The notes under the pieces are model-generated. The model did not search any database. It was not told where the DNA came from and saw only the letters and a program-made list of their open reading frames with translations. Position numbers and translations under genes: made by a program. Shown one piece after another: positions 54,581 through 63,331 of a stretch of 64,000 bases of DNA. The stretch covers positions 1,488,001 to 1,552,000 of the forward strand of contig NZ_JAUSRB010000001.1 of the NCBI RefSeq assembly GCF_030811595.1, in the 5' to 3' direction. Numbering within the stretch: position 1 is the stretch's first letter; each line of letters starts with the position of its first letter. This DNA comes from Streptosporangium brasiliense. Its GTDB lineage: Bacteria > Actinomycetota > Actinomycetes > Streptosporangiales > Streptosporangiaceae.

Positions 54581-55044
54581 GTCCCGCGCCGCCCGGTCCG
54601 CGCCGGCTCCGCGCCGCCCGGTCGCGGCGGGCGGGAGCGTGTGGCCATGACTACGTTGCGTGACTTTCAGTCAAGATGCTTGATGTGTATTGTGTCCATT
54701 TCATGTGAATTGCCACTTAATGGAACGATTCATTTGTGGGTCGACAAAACTATTGTTCCGTTTCCGGGTTGATGGTCTGAGTGGATCATGTGATACTTCG
54801 TCCCGAGCGTTACGAATGTCGCAATAAAGCACTCTTCGGATACGTGAGTGTGAGATAAGGCGCATGGCGAGGCGTGGGAAGGCCGCAGAAGGGTCGCCGG
54901 TCGACCGGCCCTGACCTGTTTCCCGTGTGGGGACCGGCCACGACGGAGTGGTGGATCCCCGGATTGCGCCCGTACCGCCCCGGCTCGCCCTGGGCGGTGG
55001 TCACGCTGCGTGGATCCGTTCCATGCGAAGTGGGAGCTTCAACG
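54581..55044 (+). promoter_or_regulatory. AT-rich leader region before the terpenoid cluster
   Basis: The stretch 54655-54860 is markedly AT-rich for this genome and contains no supported gene. It very likely includes the promoter for the P450-terpene genes. Specific boxes are uncertain. GGGAG at 55031-55035 precedes the P450 ATG. Confidence 0.55.
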
Positions 55045-56427
55045 ATGTCGATCGATACGGGCACGCGGGGGGTACGGCGGGCCAGGACCGCTCCCGCCCG
55101 CCACATCCTCCCCCGGTTCATGAGGGATCCGGTCAACGCGCTGGCCGAGCTGGGCCGACAGGCGGGCGGGGAGGTCGTCCGGCTCAACCTGGGGCCGTTC
55201 CGGCCCTATCTGGTCACCCACCCCGAGCACGTCCAGCAGGTGCTGCGGGCCGACTGGACGAACTACCGGCGCGAGGGGATGTTCTGGCGCCCCCTGCAAC
55301 GCATCCTCGGCGCCAGCATCCTCGGCGAGGGCCGGCCCTGGGAGGAGAGCAGGAAGATCCTGCAGCCCCTGTTCACCGTCCGGTACGTCGCCTCGCTGGC
55401 CGAGGAGATGGCGCGGACGATCACCGCGCGCGTCGAGGAGCTGGACGACTACGCCCGTGACGGCCGGCCCATCGACGCCGCCGAGGAGATGGCCGGCATC
55501 GTCAACCAGGCCGTCATCAGGGTGCTGTTCGGCGACAAGATCACCCGTGCGGACGGGGAACGCCTCGCGCCGGCCTACGACACGGCCGCCACGTCGATCA
55601 ACTTCAGGCTGCTCATGCCGTTCGCGCCCTACTCCGTCCGGGTGCCCGGTGACCGGGCCTTCATGAGGGCCGTCAGGACGGTCGACGACGTGGTGTTCCC
55701 GGTGATCCGCAAGGCGCGGGCCGACCCCGACGGCGGTCTCGACGTCATCTCCGCGCTCTGCCGGGCACGCGGGGACGAGGGCGGGGAGGCCGTCGACCGG
55801 CAGATCCGCGACGACCTGGTCAGCGTCTACGGCGCGGCCTCGGAGTCCACCGCGATGACCCTGACCTGGCTGTGGCCGCTGCTGGAGACCCACCCCGAGG
55901 TGGCGGCCAGGCTCTATGACGAGATCGACCGCGTGGTCGGCGCCGGGCCGGCCGTCCCGGCGCACCTGCCCGAACTGGTCTACACCCGCATGGTCCTGCA
56001 AGAACTCCTGCGGCTGTACCCGGCGGGCTGGATCTTCCCCCGGATGGCCATGGAGTCGGGGGAGATCGGCGGCGTGCCGGTCAGGGCGGGCTCACAGGTG
56101 CTGATCAGCCCCTATGCCACGCACCGGCTGGAGGAGTTCTGGGAGCGCCCGCTGGAGTTCGACCCCGAGCGGTTCGCCCCCGGAAGCCACGAGCGCCGGC
56201 ACAAATACTCCTACTTCCCTTTCGGCGGAGGGCCGCACCAGTGCCTGGGGCAGCACCTGTTCTACGTCGAGGCGCCGCTGCTGGTGGCGGCCATCCTGAG
56301 CCGCTTCCGCCCCACGGTCACCGGTCAGGGACCGTTCACCCCGGCGCCGGCCGCCTCGCTGCGCCCCAGGCAGAAGGTCGAGCTGAACCTCCACCCCCTC
56401 CAGCGCGTCCCCGGGCGGGTGCGATGA
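55045..56427 (+). CDS. Cytochrome P450 of the terpenoid cluster
   Basis: A 460-residue P450. Heme-binding FPFGGGPHQCLGQ (Cys about residue 400), ExxR in ELLR (about 317), I-helix GAASESTAMT (about 272-281), where the usual AGxET is altered. ATG 55045 has a ribosome site nine bases upstream. It overlaps the next terpene synthase gene by ATGA, so it likely oxidises the cyclised product of the two downstream enzymes. Electron-transfer partners are not encoded nearby. Confidence 0.93.
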   Translation: MSIDTGTRGVRRARTAPARHILPRFMRDPVNALAELGRQAGGEVVRLNLGPFRPYLVTHPEHVQQVLRADWTNYRREGMFWRPLQRILGASILGEGRPWEESRKILQPLFTVRYVASLAEEMARTITARVEELDDYARDGRPIDAAEEMAGIVNQAVIRVLFGDKITRADGERLAPAYDTAATSINFRLLMPFAPYSVRVPGDRAFMRAVRTVDDVVFPVIRKARADPDGGLDVISALCRARGDEGGEAVDRQIRDDLVSVYGAASESTAMTLTWLWPLLETHPEVAARLYDEIDRVVGAGPAVPAHLPELVYTRMVLQELLRLYPAGWIFPRMAMESGEIGGVPVRAGSQVLISPYATHRLEEFWERPLEFDPERFAPGSHERRHKYSYFPFGGGPHQCLGQHLFYVEAPLLVAAILSRFRPTVTGQGPFTPAPAASLRPRQKVELNLHPLQRVPGRVR

Positions 56428-57308
56428 CGGCGCAGCCCGCCCTCGCCGCCTGGCCGGCGGCCGCGGGCTCCGGGACGGTCTGCGCCGTGGCCGGGCAGTC
56501 CCAGCGGGAGATGCGCGGCTGGGCGCTGGCCTATCCGGACCTGTTCTCCGCCAAGCCGTTCGACGAGGCCCTCTACAGCACCCTGTCGCTGGCCATGGCC
56601 TTCAGCGGGCCGTGGTTCAGCGCCGAACAGCTGCGGATGGCCAACAAGGTCTGCCTGTGGGCGTTCGGCCTGGACTGGCTCGTCGATTACGTCGCCACCT
56701 CGCGGGCGGAGGCCGAGGACGTCGCGCGGCGGTGCCTGGAGGTGGCCGAGGGCGCTCCGCCGGTCCCCGGCGACGACCTCACGCGCCTGCTGGCCGACAT
56801 CCGGGACGGACTCGCCGCCGCGCCCGCCTTCCCCGTCCTCGGCCCCGTCTGGCGCGAGGAGCTCCGGCTCATGCTGGAGGCGATGCTGCGGGAGTGGCGC
56901 TGGAAGAGCGAGGGCGCCACACCGAGCTTCGGGGAGTATCTCGGCAACGCCGACAACCTCGGTTTCTGCTTCGCCTTCGTCTCCCACTGGATCCACACCG
57001 AGGAGACGGCGGCGGTCACCGACCTCGACCGTGTGCGCCAGGCGGCCCGCGCGGTGCAGCGGGTGATCCGCCTGCTCAACGACATGGGGACCTACGGGCG
57101 GGACCTGAGCTGGGGGGATCTCAACTCCCTGCTGCTCGGCGTCACCCGCGCCGAGGTCGAGCGCGAGGCCGCCCGGCTCGCCGCCCTGAGCCGGGAGCTG
57201 ATCGACCCGATCCGGGCCGACCGGCCCGAGCTGGCCGGCTACCTGGAGCGGCAGATGGACTTCTGCGCGGGCTTCTACCGGGTCGGCGACTACTGGGGCA
57301 GCCTGTGA
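56424..57308 (+). CDS. Class I terpene synthase-like protein
   Basis: A 294-residue all-helical protein. The Asp-rich region reads FGLDWLVDY (D84 to D88, DxxxD) in the position of the DDxxD motif; the NSE-like triad is NDMGTYGRD (about 219-227), with Asp as last ligand. Both bind Mg-diphosphate in class I synthases. It overlaps the P450 and the class II cyclase (GTGA), matching two-step labdane-type pathways: cyclisation by the class II enzyme, then ionisation by this one. Low identity means product cannot be predicted. Confidence 0.85.
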   Translation: MTAQPALAAWPAAAGSGTVCAVAGQSQREMRGWALAYPDLFSAKPFDEALYSTLSLAMAFSGPWFSAEQLRMANKVCLWAFGLDWLVDYVATSRAEAEDVARRCLEVAEGAPPVPGDDLTRLLADIRDGLAAAPAFPVLGPVWREELRLMLEAMLREWRWKSEGATPSFGEYLGNADNLGFCFAFVSHWIHTEETAAVTDLDRVRQAARAVQRVIRLLNDMGTYGRDLSWGDLNSLLLGVTRAEVEREAARLAALSRELIDPIRADRPELAGYLERQMDFCAGFYRVGDYWGSL

Positions 57309-58945
57309 GCGTCGACGATCTCCTCCTGCCGGACACCGCGCGGCCGGCGGGACGGGCCGGGATCGACGTGCCCGCCGCGGCGCGCGAGCTGGTCGCCGGG
57401 CTCGTGGCCGAGCCGTACGGCCAGGTCTCGGCCTCGGTGTACGAGACCGGGCGGCTGGTGAGCCTGGCCCCGTGGCTGACCGGCCACGCCGAGCGCGTCC
57501 GCTTCCTGCTGGCCGCCCAGCGGCCGGACGGCGGCTGGGGCGCCCCCGGCGGCTATGCCCCGGTGCCCACGCTCAGCGCGACCGAGGCGCTCGTCGCCGA
57601 GCTGCGGCGCGACGACCCCGATCCCGGCCTCGACCCCGCGGCGGTGAGCCGCTCCGCCGACCGCGGCCTGGAGCTGCTGCGCGGCTGGTCACGTGAGGAC
57701 CGCTGGCCCGCCCTGCCCGACATGCCGGCGATCGAGCTCATCGTGCCGGCCCTGGTCCTGCGGATCAACGGGCATCTGGCGCAGGGGGACGGCGCCGGAC
57801 GCCTGGCCCTCCCCGCGGGCATGGACGACGCCAAGCTGTCGGCGATCCGGACGTGGCTGGCGACGGGGGCGGCGGTCCCGCGGAAGCTGGTCCACGCGCT
57901 GGAGGTCGCGGGCGAGGCGGCGGTCCAGGCCCCGGGGATCGTCCCCAGCCTGGTCGGGACGGCCGCCGGCGCCCGGGACACGGCCGTCGGCACGATCGGG
58001 GCCTCGCCCGCGGCCGGCGGCGCGTGGCTCGGACCGGCGGGCGGGCCCGGCCCCGGCGATCCGGTGCGGCGGTATCTGGAGGCGGTCGCGGGCAGGTACG
58101 GCGGGCCGGTGCCGTGCGCCCTGCCCGTCACCGTGTTCGAACGCGGATGGGTGCTCAGCTGGCTGCGGCGGGCCGGCGTCCCCGTGGACGTGCCGCCCCA
58201 GCTGGTGGCGAGCCTGGGGGAGGCGCTCGGCCCGGAGGGCACCCCGGCGGGGCCGGGGCTGCCGCCGGACGCCGACACCACCTCGGTCGCGCTCTACGCC
58301 CTGGCTCTGCTGGGGGAGCCCCACGAGCCGGACGGCCTGCGGGTGTATGAGACGGACACCCATTTCTGCACCTGGCGCGGGGAGGAGGGGGCCTCCCCGA
58401 CGGTCAACGCGCATGTGCTCGACGCCTTCGGGGAGTACGCGCGCCGCCGCCCCGGGGCCGCGCCGCGCTACGCGGAGGCCACCGGCAAGCTGGCGGCGTG
58501 GCTGCGCGGCTGCCAGCGCGAGGACGGCAGCTGGCTGGACCGCTGGCACGCCTCGCCGTACTACGCGACGGCCTGCTGCGCGCTGGCCCTGGAGGAGTTC
58601 GGCGGCGAGGAGTCGGCGGGCGCCGTGGACGGGGCCGTGCGCTGGATCCTCGCCACCCAGCGCGGCGACGGGTCCTGGGGCCGCTGGGAGGGGACGGCGG
58701 AGGAGACCGCCTACGCGCTCCAGACCCTGCTGCTGACCGCTCCGGCGGACGGGCGGGAGCGGGCGGAGGCGGTGGAACGGGGGTACCGCTACCTCCGGGG
58801 CTCGGTCGGGGACCGGGGCACGCCGATCGGCGCGCCGCCGCTCTGGCATGACAAGGACCTGTATCTGCCGGTGGCGATCGTCACGGCGGCCGTCCTGGGG
58901 GCGCTGCACCTGGCGCGTCCCGCGCGGGCCGACGCGGCCGGGTGA
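57305..58945 (+). CDS. Class II diterpene cyclase-like protein
   Basis: A 546-residue protein with beta/gamma-domain architecture of squalene-hopene/copalyl-type cyclases. QRPDGGWG (about 77-84) and QREDGSWLDRW, QRGDGSWGRWEG are QW-like repeats. The catalytic acid motif is DADTT (about 321-325), a DxDT variant of DxDD. It probably protonates geranylgeranyl diphosphate to a bicyclic diphosphate. The GTG start at 57305 overlaps the upstream stop. No prenyl diphosphate synthase gene is in the window. Confidence 0.88.
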   Translation: MSVDDLLLPDTARPAGRAGIDVPAAARELVAGLVAEPYGQVSASVYETGRLVSLAPWLTGHAERVRFLLAAQRPDGGWGAPGGYAPVPTLSATEALVAELRRDDPDPGLDPAAVSRSADRGLELLRGWSREDRWPALPDMPAIELIVPALVLRINGHLAQGDGAGRLALPAGMDDAKLSAIRTWLATGAAVPRKLVHALEVAGEAAVQAPGIVPSLVGTAAGARDTAVGTIGASPAAGGAWLGPAGGPGPGDPVRRYLEAVAGRYGGPVPCALPVTVFERGWVLSWLRRAGVPVDVPPQLVASLGEALGPEGTPAGPGLPPDADTTSVALYALALLGEPHEPDGLRVYETDTHFCTWRGEEGASPTVNAHVLDAFGEYARRRPGAAPRYAEATGKLAAWLRGCQREDGSWLDRWHASPYYATACCALALEEFGGEESAGAVDGAVRWILATQRGDGSWGRWEGTAEETAYALQTLLLTAPADGRERAEAVERGYRYLRGSVGDRGTPIGAPPLWHDKDLYLPVAIVTAAVLGALHLARPARADAAG

Positions 58946-59176
58946 CCCGGCCGCGATGACGGAGGGTAACCGGAATTCAGCGGGTAATTTTGTCCGGAAA
59001 AGGACAGATGAGTCCGGGAGATCAATGCCGCCTTGAGTGTATTTGATGACATTGCTAGGGTTCTCCGGGTGCGGAGCGGATGTCGCCGATCACATGATGC
59101 GGCGCCGATTATTCACACGCGTTAATTGCCGTGAAACGTACTGTGATTTCCTTTAACTTTCACCAGGATGGATGCT
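58946..59176 (+). promoter_or_regulatory. Promoter region of the conservon
   Basis: A 231-base gap, AT-rich from about 58965 to 59165, between the cyclase and conservon. It presumably carries the conservon promoter. CAGGA at 59164-59168 acts as ribosome site for ATG 59177. Confidence 0.5.
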
Positions 59177-61636
59177 ATGCGCTTGCGCAACGCGCGTTTG
59201 CGGACCAAGGTCACGGCGCTTCTGGTGTCCCTTATCGCGCTGTGGGCGTTCACCGCGTGGGTGACGGTGCGCGAAGGTCTGAACATGCTCGGAGTGGCCA
59301 CTCTCGACTCGGGCATCGCCGAGCCGAGCGAACGCCTCCTGGTGGAGTTGCAGGCGGAGCGGAGGCTCAGCCTGGTCATCCTGGGTGATCCCGGCACCGC
59401 CCGGCAGCAGCGCGGACTGCTGCAAGCCCAGCGCAGGCGGACCGACGCGGCCGGCGCGGACTTCCGCAGGCTCGCGACCGGCGGCAACGTGCGGCTGCTG
59501 GGGAGCGCGGCCCTCGAACAGCGCGTCACCGAGGTGTTCCAGGAGCTGGACGGCCTCGGCTCCGGCCGCAAGGACATCGACGCCGGGCGGAGCGGCCGGA
59601 TCCCGGCGGCCGCGACGTTCACCGGGGTCATCGACTCCCTCTACCGCATCTACGACTCGATGGCGACGCTCGACGACAAGGAGATCGCCAAGGACACCCG
59701 CACGATCATCCAGTTGAGCCGGGCCCGGGAGGTCCTGGCCAGGGAGGACGCCCTGGCGGCGGGCGCGCTGGCGGCGGGCCGGCTCACCGACGACGAACGC
59801 GACCTGTTCGCGCAGGTCGTCGGCGCCCGGCGGTTCCTGCTGGAGGAGACCGTGGCCGAACTCCCGGCCGCCGACCGCGAGTCCTACCAGCGCCTGGCCG
59901 CCGGTGAGCCGTTCACCCGCATGCGCGCCATGGAGGAGCAGCTCGTCCGGAGCACTCCGATATCCCTGTCCGACCCCGTCACCCTCAGGCAGTGGACCTC
60001 CGCCACCCAGCCCGCGCTGGCGCAGCTGCAGGAGGTGGTGCTGGCGGCCGGCGACGGCGTGGTCCAGCGGGCCACCCCGGTCGCGGTCGGCGTCATCGTG
60101 CGGCTCTCGCTGGCCGGCGGCCTGGGGCTGCTGGCGGTCATCGCCTCCGTCGTCCTGTCCATCACCACGGCCCGCGCCCTGATCCAGCAGCTCGAGAAGC
60201 TGCGCCTGGCGGCCTGGGAGCTCGCCAACGAGCGGCTGCCCTCGGTGGTGGAGCGGATCGGCCACGGGCAGGAGGTGGACGTCGCGGCCGAGGCGCCGCC
60301 GCTGAAGTTCGGCGACGACCAGATCGGCCACGTCGGCCAGGCGTTCAACGCCGTCCAGCAGACCGCGATCAAGGTCGCCGCCGAACAGGCCCAGCTCCGG
60401 CGGGACATCGCCGACATCCTGCGCAACCTCGCCCGTCGCACCCAGTCGCTGGTCCACCGCCAGCTGAGCGTGCTGGACGTCATGGAGCGCCGGGAGAACG
60501 ACCCCCAGGAGCTGCGGGACCTGTTCCGGCTCGACCACCTGGCGACCCGCATGCGCCGCTACGCCGAGAACCTCCTCGTGCTGTCCGGCGCGGCTCCCGG
60601 CCGCGCCTGGCGCGACTCGGTCCCGATGATCGACGTGGTCCGCGGCTCGCTGGCCGAGATCGAGGACTACACCCGTGTCGACGTGCTGCCCCTGGGCGAC
60701 GCCGCGCTGGACGGGCGGGCCGTGGGCGACGTCATCCACCTGGTCGCCGAGCTGGTCGAGAACGCCGCCTCCTTCTCCCCGCCCTACACCACAGTGCAGG
60801 TCAGCGGGCACTCCGTGGCCCACGGGTATGCCATCGAGATCGAGGACCGGGGCCTGGGCATGAGCCCGGAGGACATCAAGGAGGCCAACGAGCGGATCGC
60901 CAACCCGCCGGAGCTCAAGCTGTCGGGCAACGCCCGCCTGGGCCTGTACGTGGTCAGCCGCCTGGCCGAGCGGCACGAGATCCGCGTCACGTTCAAGGCC
61001 TCGCCGTACGGTGGCACGACGGTCGTCGTCCTGATCCCGCAGGAGCTGGTCACCGAGCAGCCCGGGCAGGCCGAGCCGGAGCCCGCCGTCAGCGTGCCGC
61101 AGGCCCGCACGGCGCTCGGCGGCGCGCCGGTCCTGCCGGCACCGCGCGGCCTGGGCGGCGGCCCACTGGAGATCACCGGCGGCACCGGCCCGGGCGGCGT
61201 CCCGGCCGCCGGGCCGTCCGACAGGAGGGAGAGCGCCATCGAGGAGAGCCCCATCGAGGAGAGCGCCCGCGCGGCGGCGCTGCCCCGGCGGCGGGAGACG
61301 GGCCAGCCGGCCGGAGGCCGGCACGCGGCCAACGGCGCGTCCGGCGCCCCCGGCTCCTCGCTGCCGCCCGTCATGCCCCCGCCCGACACCAGCCACACGC
61401 CGGGCGGCCTGCCGCGCCGTGTCCCGCAGACCCACCTCGCCGCTCCGCTGCAGGAGGAGGAGCCGTCGCCGGTGACGCCCTCACCCGAGGAGGACGACGG
61501 CGACGAGCGCTCGCCGGAGACGATCCGCGCGGCCATGGCCTCCTTCCAGGACGGCACGCGCCGCGGCCGCTCCGACGCGGCGCAGCTGCTGGAGCGGGGC
61601 GGTGATCCCGCCGACGGCGGAGAGCCCCACATGTGA
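59177..61636 (+). CDS. Conservon sensor histidine-kinase-like protein (CvnA type)
   Basis: An 819-residue membrane sensor. First helix (VTALLVSLIALWAFTAWV, about 9-26), an extracytoplasmic NIT-type helical sensor (to about 305), second helix (about 312-335), HAMP-like linker, then a dimerisation helix (LRRDIADILRNLARRTQSLVHRQL) and HATPase_c: N-box ELVENAASFSP, G1 box EDRGLGM, GLYVVSRLAERH. The C-terminal 200 residues are Pro-rich and disordered. Start ATG 59177 is chosen for its ribosome site; ATG 59168 is also in frame. First of four conservon genes, which form a G-protein-like signalling unit in actinomycetes. Confidence 0.92.
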   Translation: MRLRNARLRTKVTALLVSLIALWAFTAWVTVREGLNMLGVATLDSGIAEPSERLLVELQAERRLSLVILGDPGTARQQRGLLQAQRRRTDAAGADFRRLATGGNVRLLGSAALEQRVTEVFQELDGLGSGRKDIDAGRSGRIPAAATFTGVIDSLYRIYDSMATLDDKEIAKDTRTIIQLSRAREVLAREDALAAGALAAGRLTDDERDLFAQVVGARRFLLEETVAELPAADRESYQRLAAGEPFTRMRAMEEQLVRSTPISLSDPVTLRQWTSATQPALAQLQEVVLAAGDGVVQRATPVAVGVIVRLSLAGGLGLLAVIASVVLSITTARALIQQLEKLRLAAWELANERLPSVVERIGHGQEVDVAAEAPPLKFGDDQIGHVGQAFNAVQQTAIKVAAEQAQLRRDIADILRNLARRTQSLVHRQLSVLDVMERRENDPQELRDLFRLDHLATRMRRYAENLLVLSGAAPGRAWRDSVPMIDVVRGSLAEIEDYTRVDVLPLGDAALDGRAVGDVIHLVAELVENAASFSPPYTTVQVSGHSVAHGYAIEIEDRGLGMSPEDIKEANERIANPPELKLSGNARLGLYVVSRLAERHEIRVTFKASPYGGTTVVVLIPQELVTEQPGQAEPEPAVSVPQARTALGGAPVLPAPRGLGGGPLEITGGTGPGGVPAAGPSDRRESAIEESPIEESARAAALPRRRETGQPAGGRHAANGASGAPGSSLPPVMPPPDTSHTPGGLPRRVPQTHLAAPLQEEEPSPVTPSPEEDDGDERSPETIRAAMASFQDGTRRGRSDAAQLLERGGDPADGGEPHM

Positions 61637-61743
61637 CACCAGTGATGATCTCGGATCCGCGCGTGCCGGCCCGGCGCCGGCGAGCCGCCGGAGGCCGGTG
61701 ACCGGACGCCCGCCGGCGGAAACCGGCAGAAAGAGGACAACGA

Positions 61744-62172
61744 GTGGTGCAGGGAACAGGATCTTTCACCGACCTGGCCTGGTTGCTGGATGACCTGGTC
61801 GCCCGAGTGGGGGAGGCCGAGCACGGGATCGTCTTCTCCGCCGACGGCCTGCTGCTGGCCGCGTCGGCGGGGTTCGGCCAGGCCGACGCCGAGCACCTGG
61901 CCGCCGTGGGCTCGGCGATCCAGAGCCTGGGACGGGGGGTCAGCGACCGGGTCGACGGCGGTGCGGTCCGCCAGACCATCATCGAGATGCGGTCGGCGTA
62001 TCTCGTCGTGACCGCCGCTGGCCAGGGAGCCTGCCTGGCGGTGCTCTGCACGCACGAGGCCGACGTCGGCCTCGTGGCCTACGAGATGGCCATGCTCGTC
62101 ACCCGGGTCGGCCAGTACCTCACCTCGCCCGCGCGGGCGGCGGGGTCCGCCATGGACGACGTCCCGCGATGA
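61744..62172 (+). CDS. Roadblock/LC7 domain protein (CvnB type)
   Basis: A 142-residue protein with a Roadblock/LC7 fold: LLDDLVARVGEAEHGIVFSADGLLLAASAG near the start. In conservons CvnB proteins bind or modulate the CvnD GTPase. The GTG start has AGAGGA upstream. The stop overlaps cvnC (ATGA). Confidence 0.93.
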   Translation: MVQGTGSFTDLAWLLDDLVARVGEAEHGIVFSADGLLLAASAGFGQADAEHLAAVGSAIQSLGRGVSDRVDGGAVRQTIIEMRSAYLVVTAAGQGACLAVLCTHEADVGLVAYEMAMLVTRVGQYLTSPARAAGSAMDDVPR

Positions 62173-62555
62173 ACCCCCTTGAGGAGCATTCCGACACGCA
62201 GTGGGTGGGCGAGGAGGCCGGGCCGATCGTCCGGCCGTACGTCCTCACCCGCGGCAGGACCGAACCGACCCAGGGCCGGTTCGACCTCATCACCCTGGCG
62301 GTGACCGTCCGCTCCACCTCCCCGAGGGAGGCGGGCCTCGACCCGGAGTGCCTGGCCATCGTGCGGTTCTGCCAGCAGCCCCAGTCGGTCGCGGAGCTCG
62401 CCGCGCACATGAACCTTCCCGCAGGCACCATCCGTGTCCTGCTCAGCGACCTGCTCGACCAGGGATTCATCGCCCTGCAAGAGCCTCATACGGAGACGGA
62501 CATGCACGACGAAAGGCTGTACAGGGCGGTGCTCGATGGACTCCGTGCACTCTAG
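62169..62555 (+). CDS. DUF742 protein (CvnC type)
   Basis: A 128-residue protein typical of DUF742: VRPYVLTRGRTEPTQGRFDLIT near residues 18-39, then a winged helix-like part (PQSVAELAAHMNLPAGTIRVLLSDLLDQGFI). It overlaps the roadblock gene by 4 and the GTPase gene by 20 bases. It is the third conservon component. Confidence 0.94.
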   Translation: MNPLEEHSDTQWVGEEAGPIVRPYVLTRGRTEPTQGRFDLITLAVTVRSTSPREAGLDPECLAIVRFCQQPQSVAELAAHMNLPAGTIRVLLSDLLDQGFIALQEPHTETDMHDERLYRAVLDGLRAL

Positions 62556-63159
62556 CCGTGACGCCGGGCGGGTCAAGCTGCCCAAGGCGATCAAGATCCT
62601 GGTCGCCGGCGGCTTCGGGGCCGGGAAGACCACACTGGTCGGCGCGGTCTCCGAGATCGCGCCGCTGCGCACCGAGGAGACGCTGACCAACCGGGGCCTC
62701 GGGATCGACGACCTGTCCGGGGTGGAGACCAAGCAGACGACCACGGTCGCGATGGACTTCGGCCGCATCACCATCGGCGACGCCTACCGGCTCTACCTGT
62801 TCGGCACCCCGGGGCAGGAGCGGTTCTGGTTCCTCTGGGACGAGCTGGCCCTGGGCGCCCTGGGCGCGGTCGTGCTGGCCGACACCCGCCGGCTGGCCGA
62901 CTGCTTCCCCTCCCTCGACTACTTCGAGCGGCGCGAGACGCCCTTCGTCGTCGCGGTCAACTGCTTCGACGGGGCCCGCCGCTACGACCTCGACGAGGTC
63001 AGGCTCGGCCTGACGCTCCACGAGGACATCCCGGTCGTGTTCTGCGACGCCCGCAGGCGGGAGTCGGGCAAGAAGGTGCTGATCACTCTCGTGGAGCACG
63101 CCATGAGGATGCGCCTGGGCACGGCGCCGACCGCCGGGGACGCGACGCCGGTGACCTGA
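62536..63159 (+). CDS. Conservon GTPase (CvnD type, ATP/GTP-binding)
   Basis: A 207-residue small GTPase-like protein. P-loop GGFGAGKTTL (about 25-34), GTPGQERF (about 94-101; G3), and VAVNCFDG in place of NKxD (about 137-144), as usual for this family. ATG 62536 lies inside the end of cvnC. It completes the cvnABCD set; regulation by the adjacent sensor is likely. Confidence 0.93.
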   Translation: MDSVHSSRDAGRVKLPKAIKILVAGGFGAGKTTLVGAVSEIAPLRTEETLTNRGLGIDDLSGVETKQTTTVAMDFGRITIGDAYRLYLFGTPGQERFWFLWDELALGALGAVVLADTRRLADCFPSLDYFERRETPFVVAVNCFDGARRYDLDEVRLGLTLHEDIPVVFCDARRRESGKKVLITLVEHAMRMRLGTAPTAGDATPVT

Positions 63160-63331
63160 CGCCTCCGTCCCCGGGGCCTCCCCCGGGGATGAGTGCTGAC
63201 CGTCAGGGGATCATTTGTGCCCCCCAGGCAGTTATAAAACAGCTCTTTCCGCTCCTCCGGTCCGCCCGGGGCCCGTGCCGGGCGTGCCACGATGACGGCG
63301 ATCACGAGGAGCTCATCACGGGGAGAGATCT

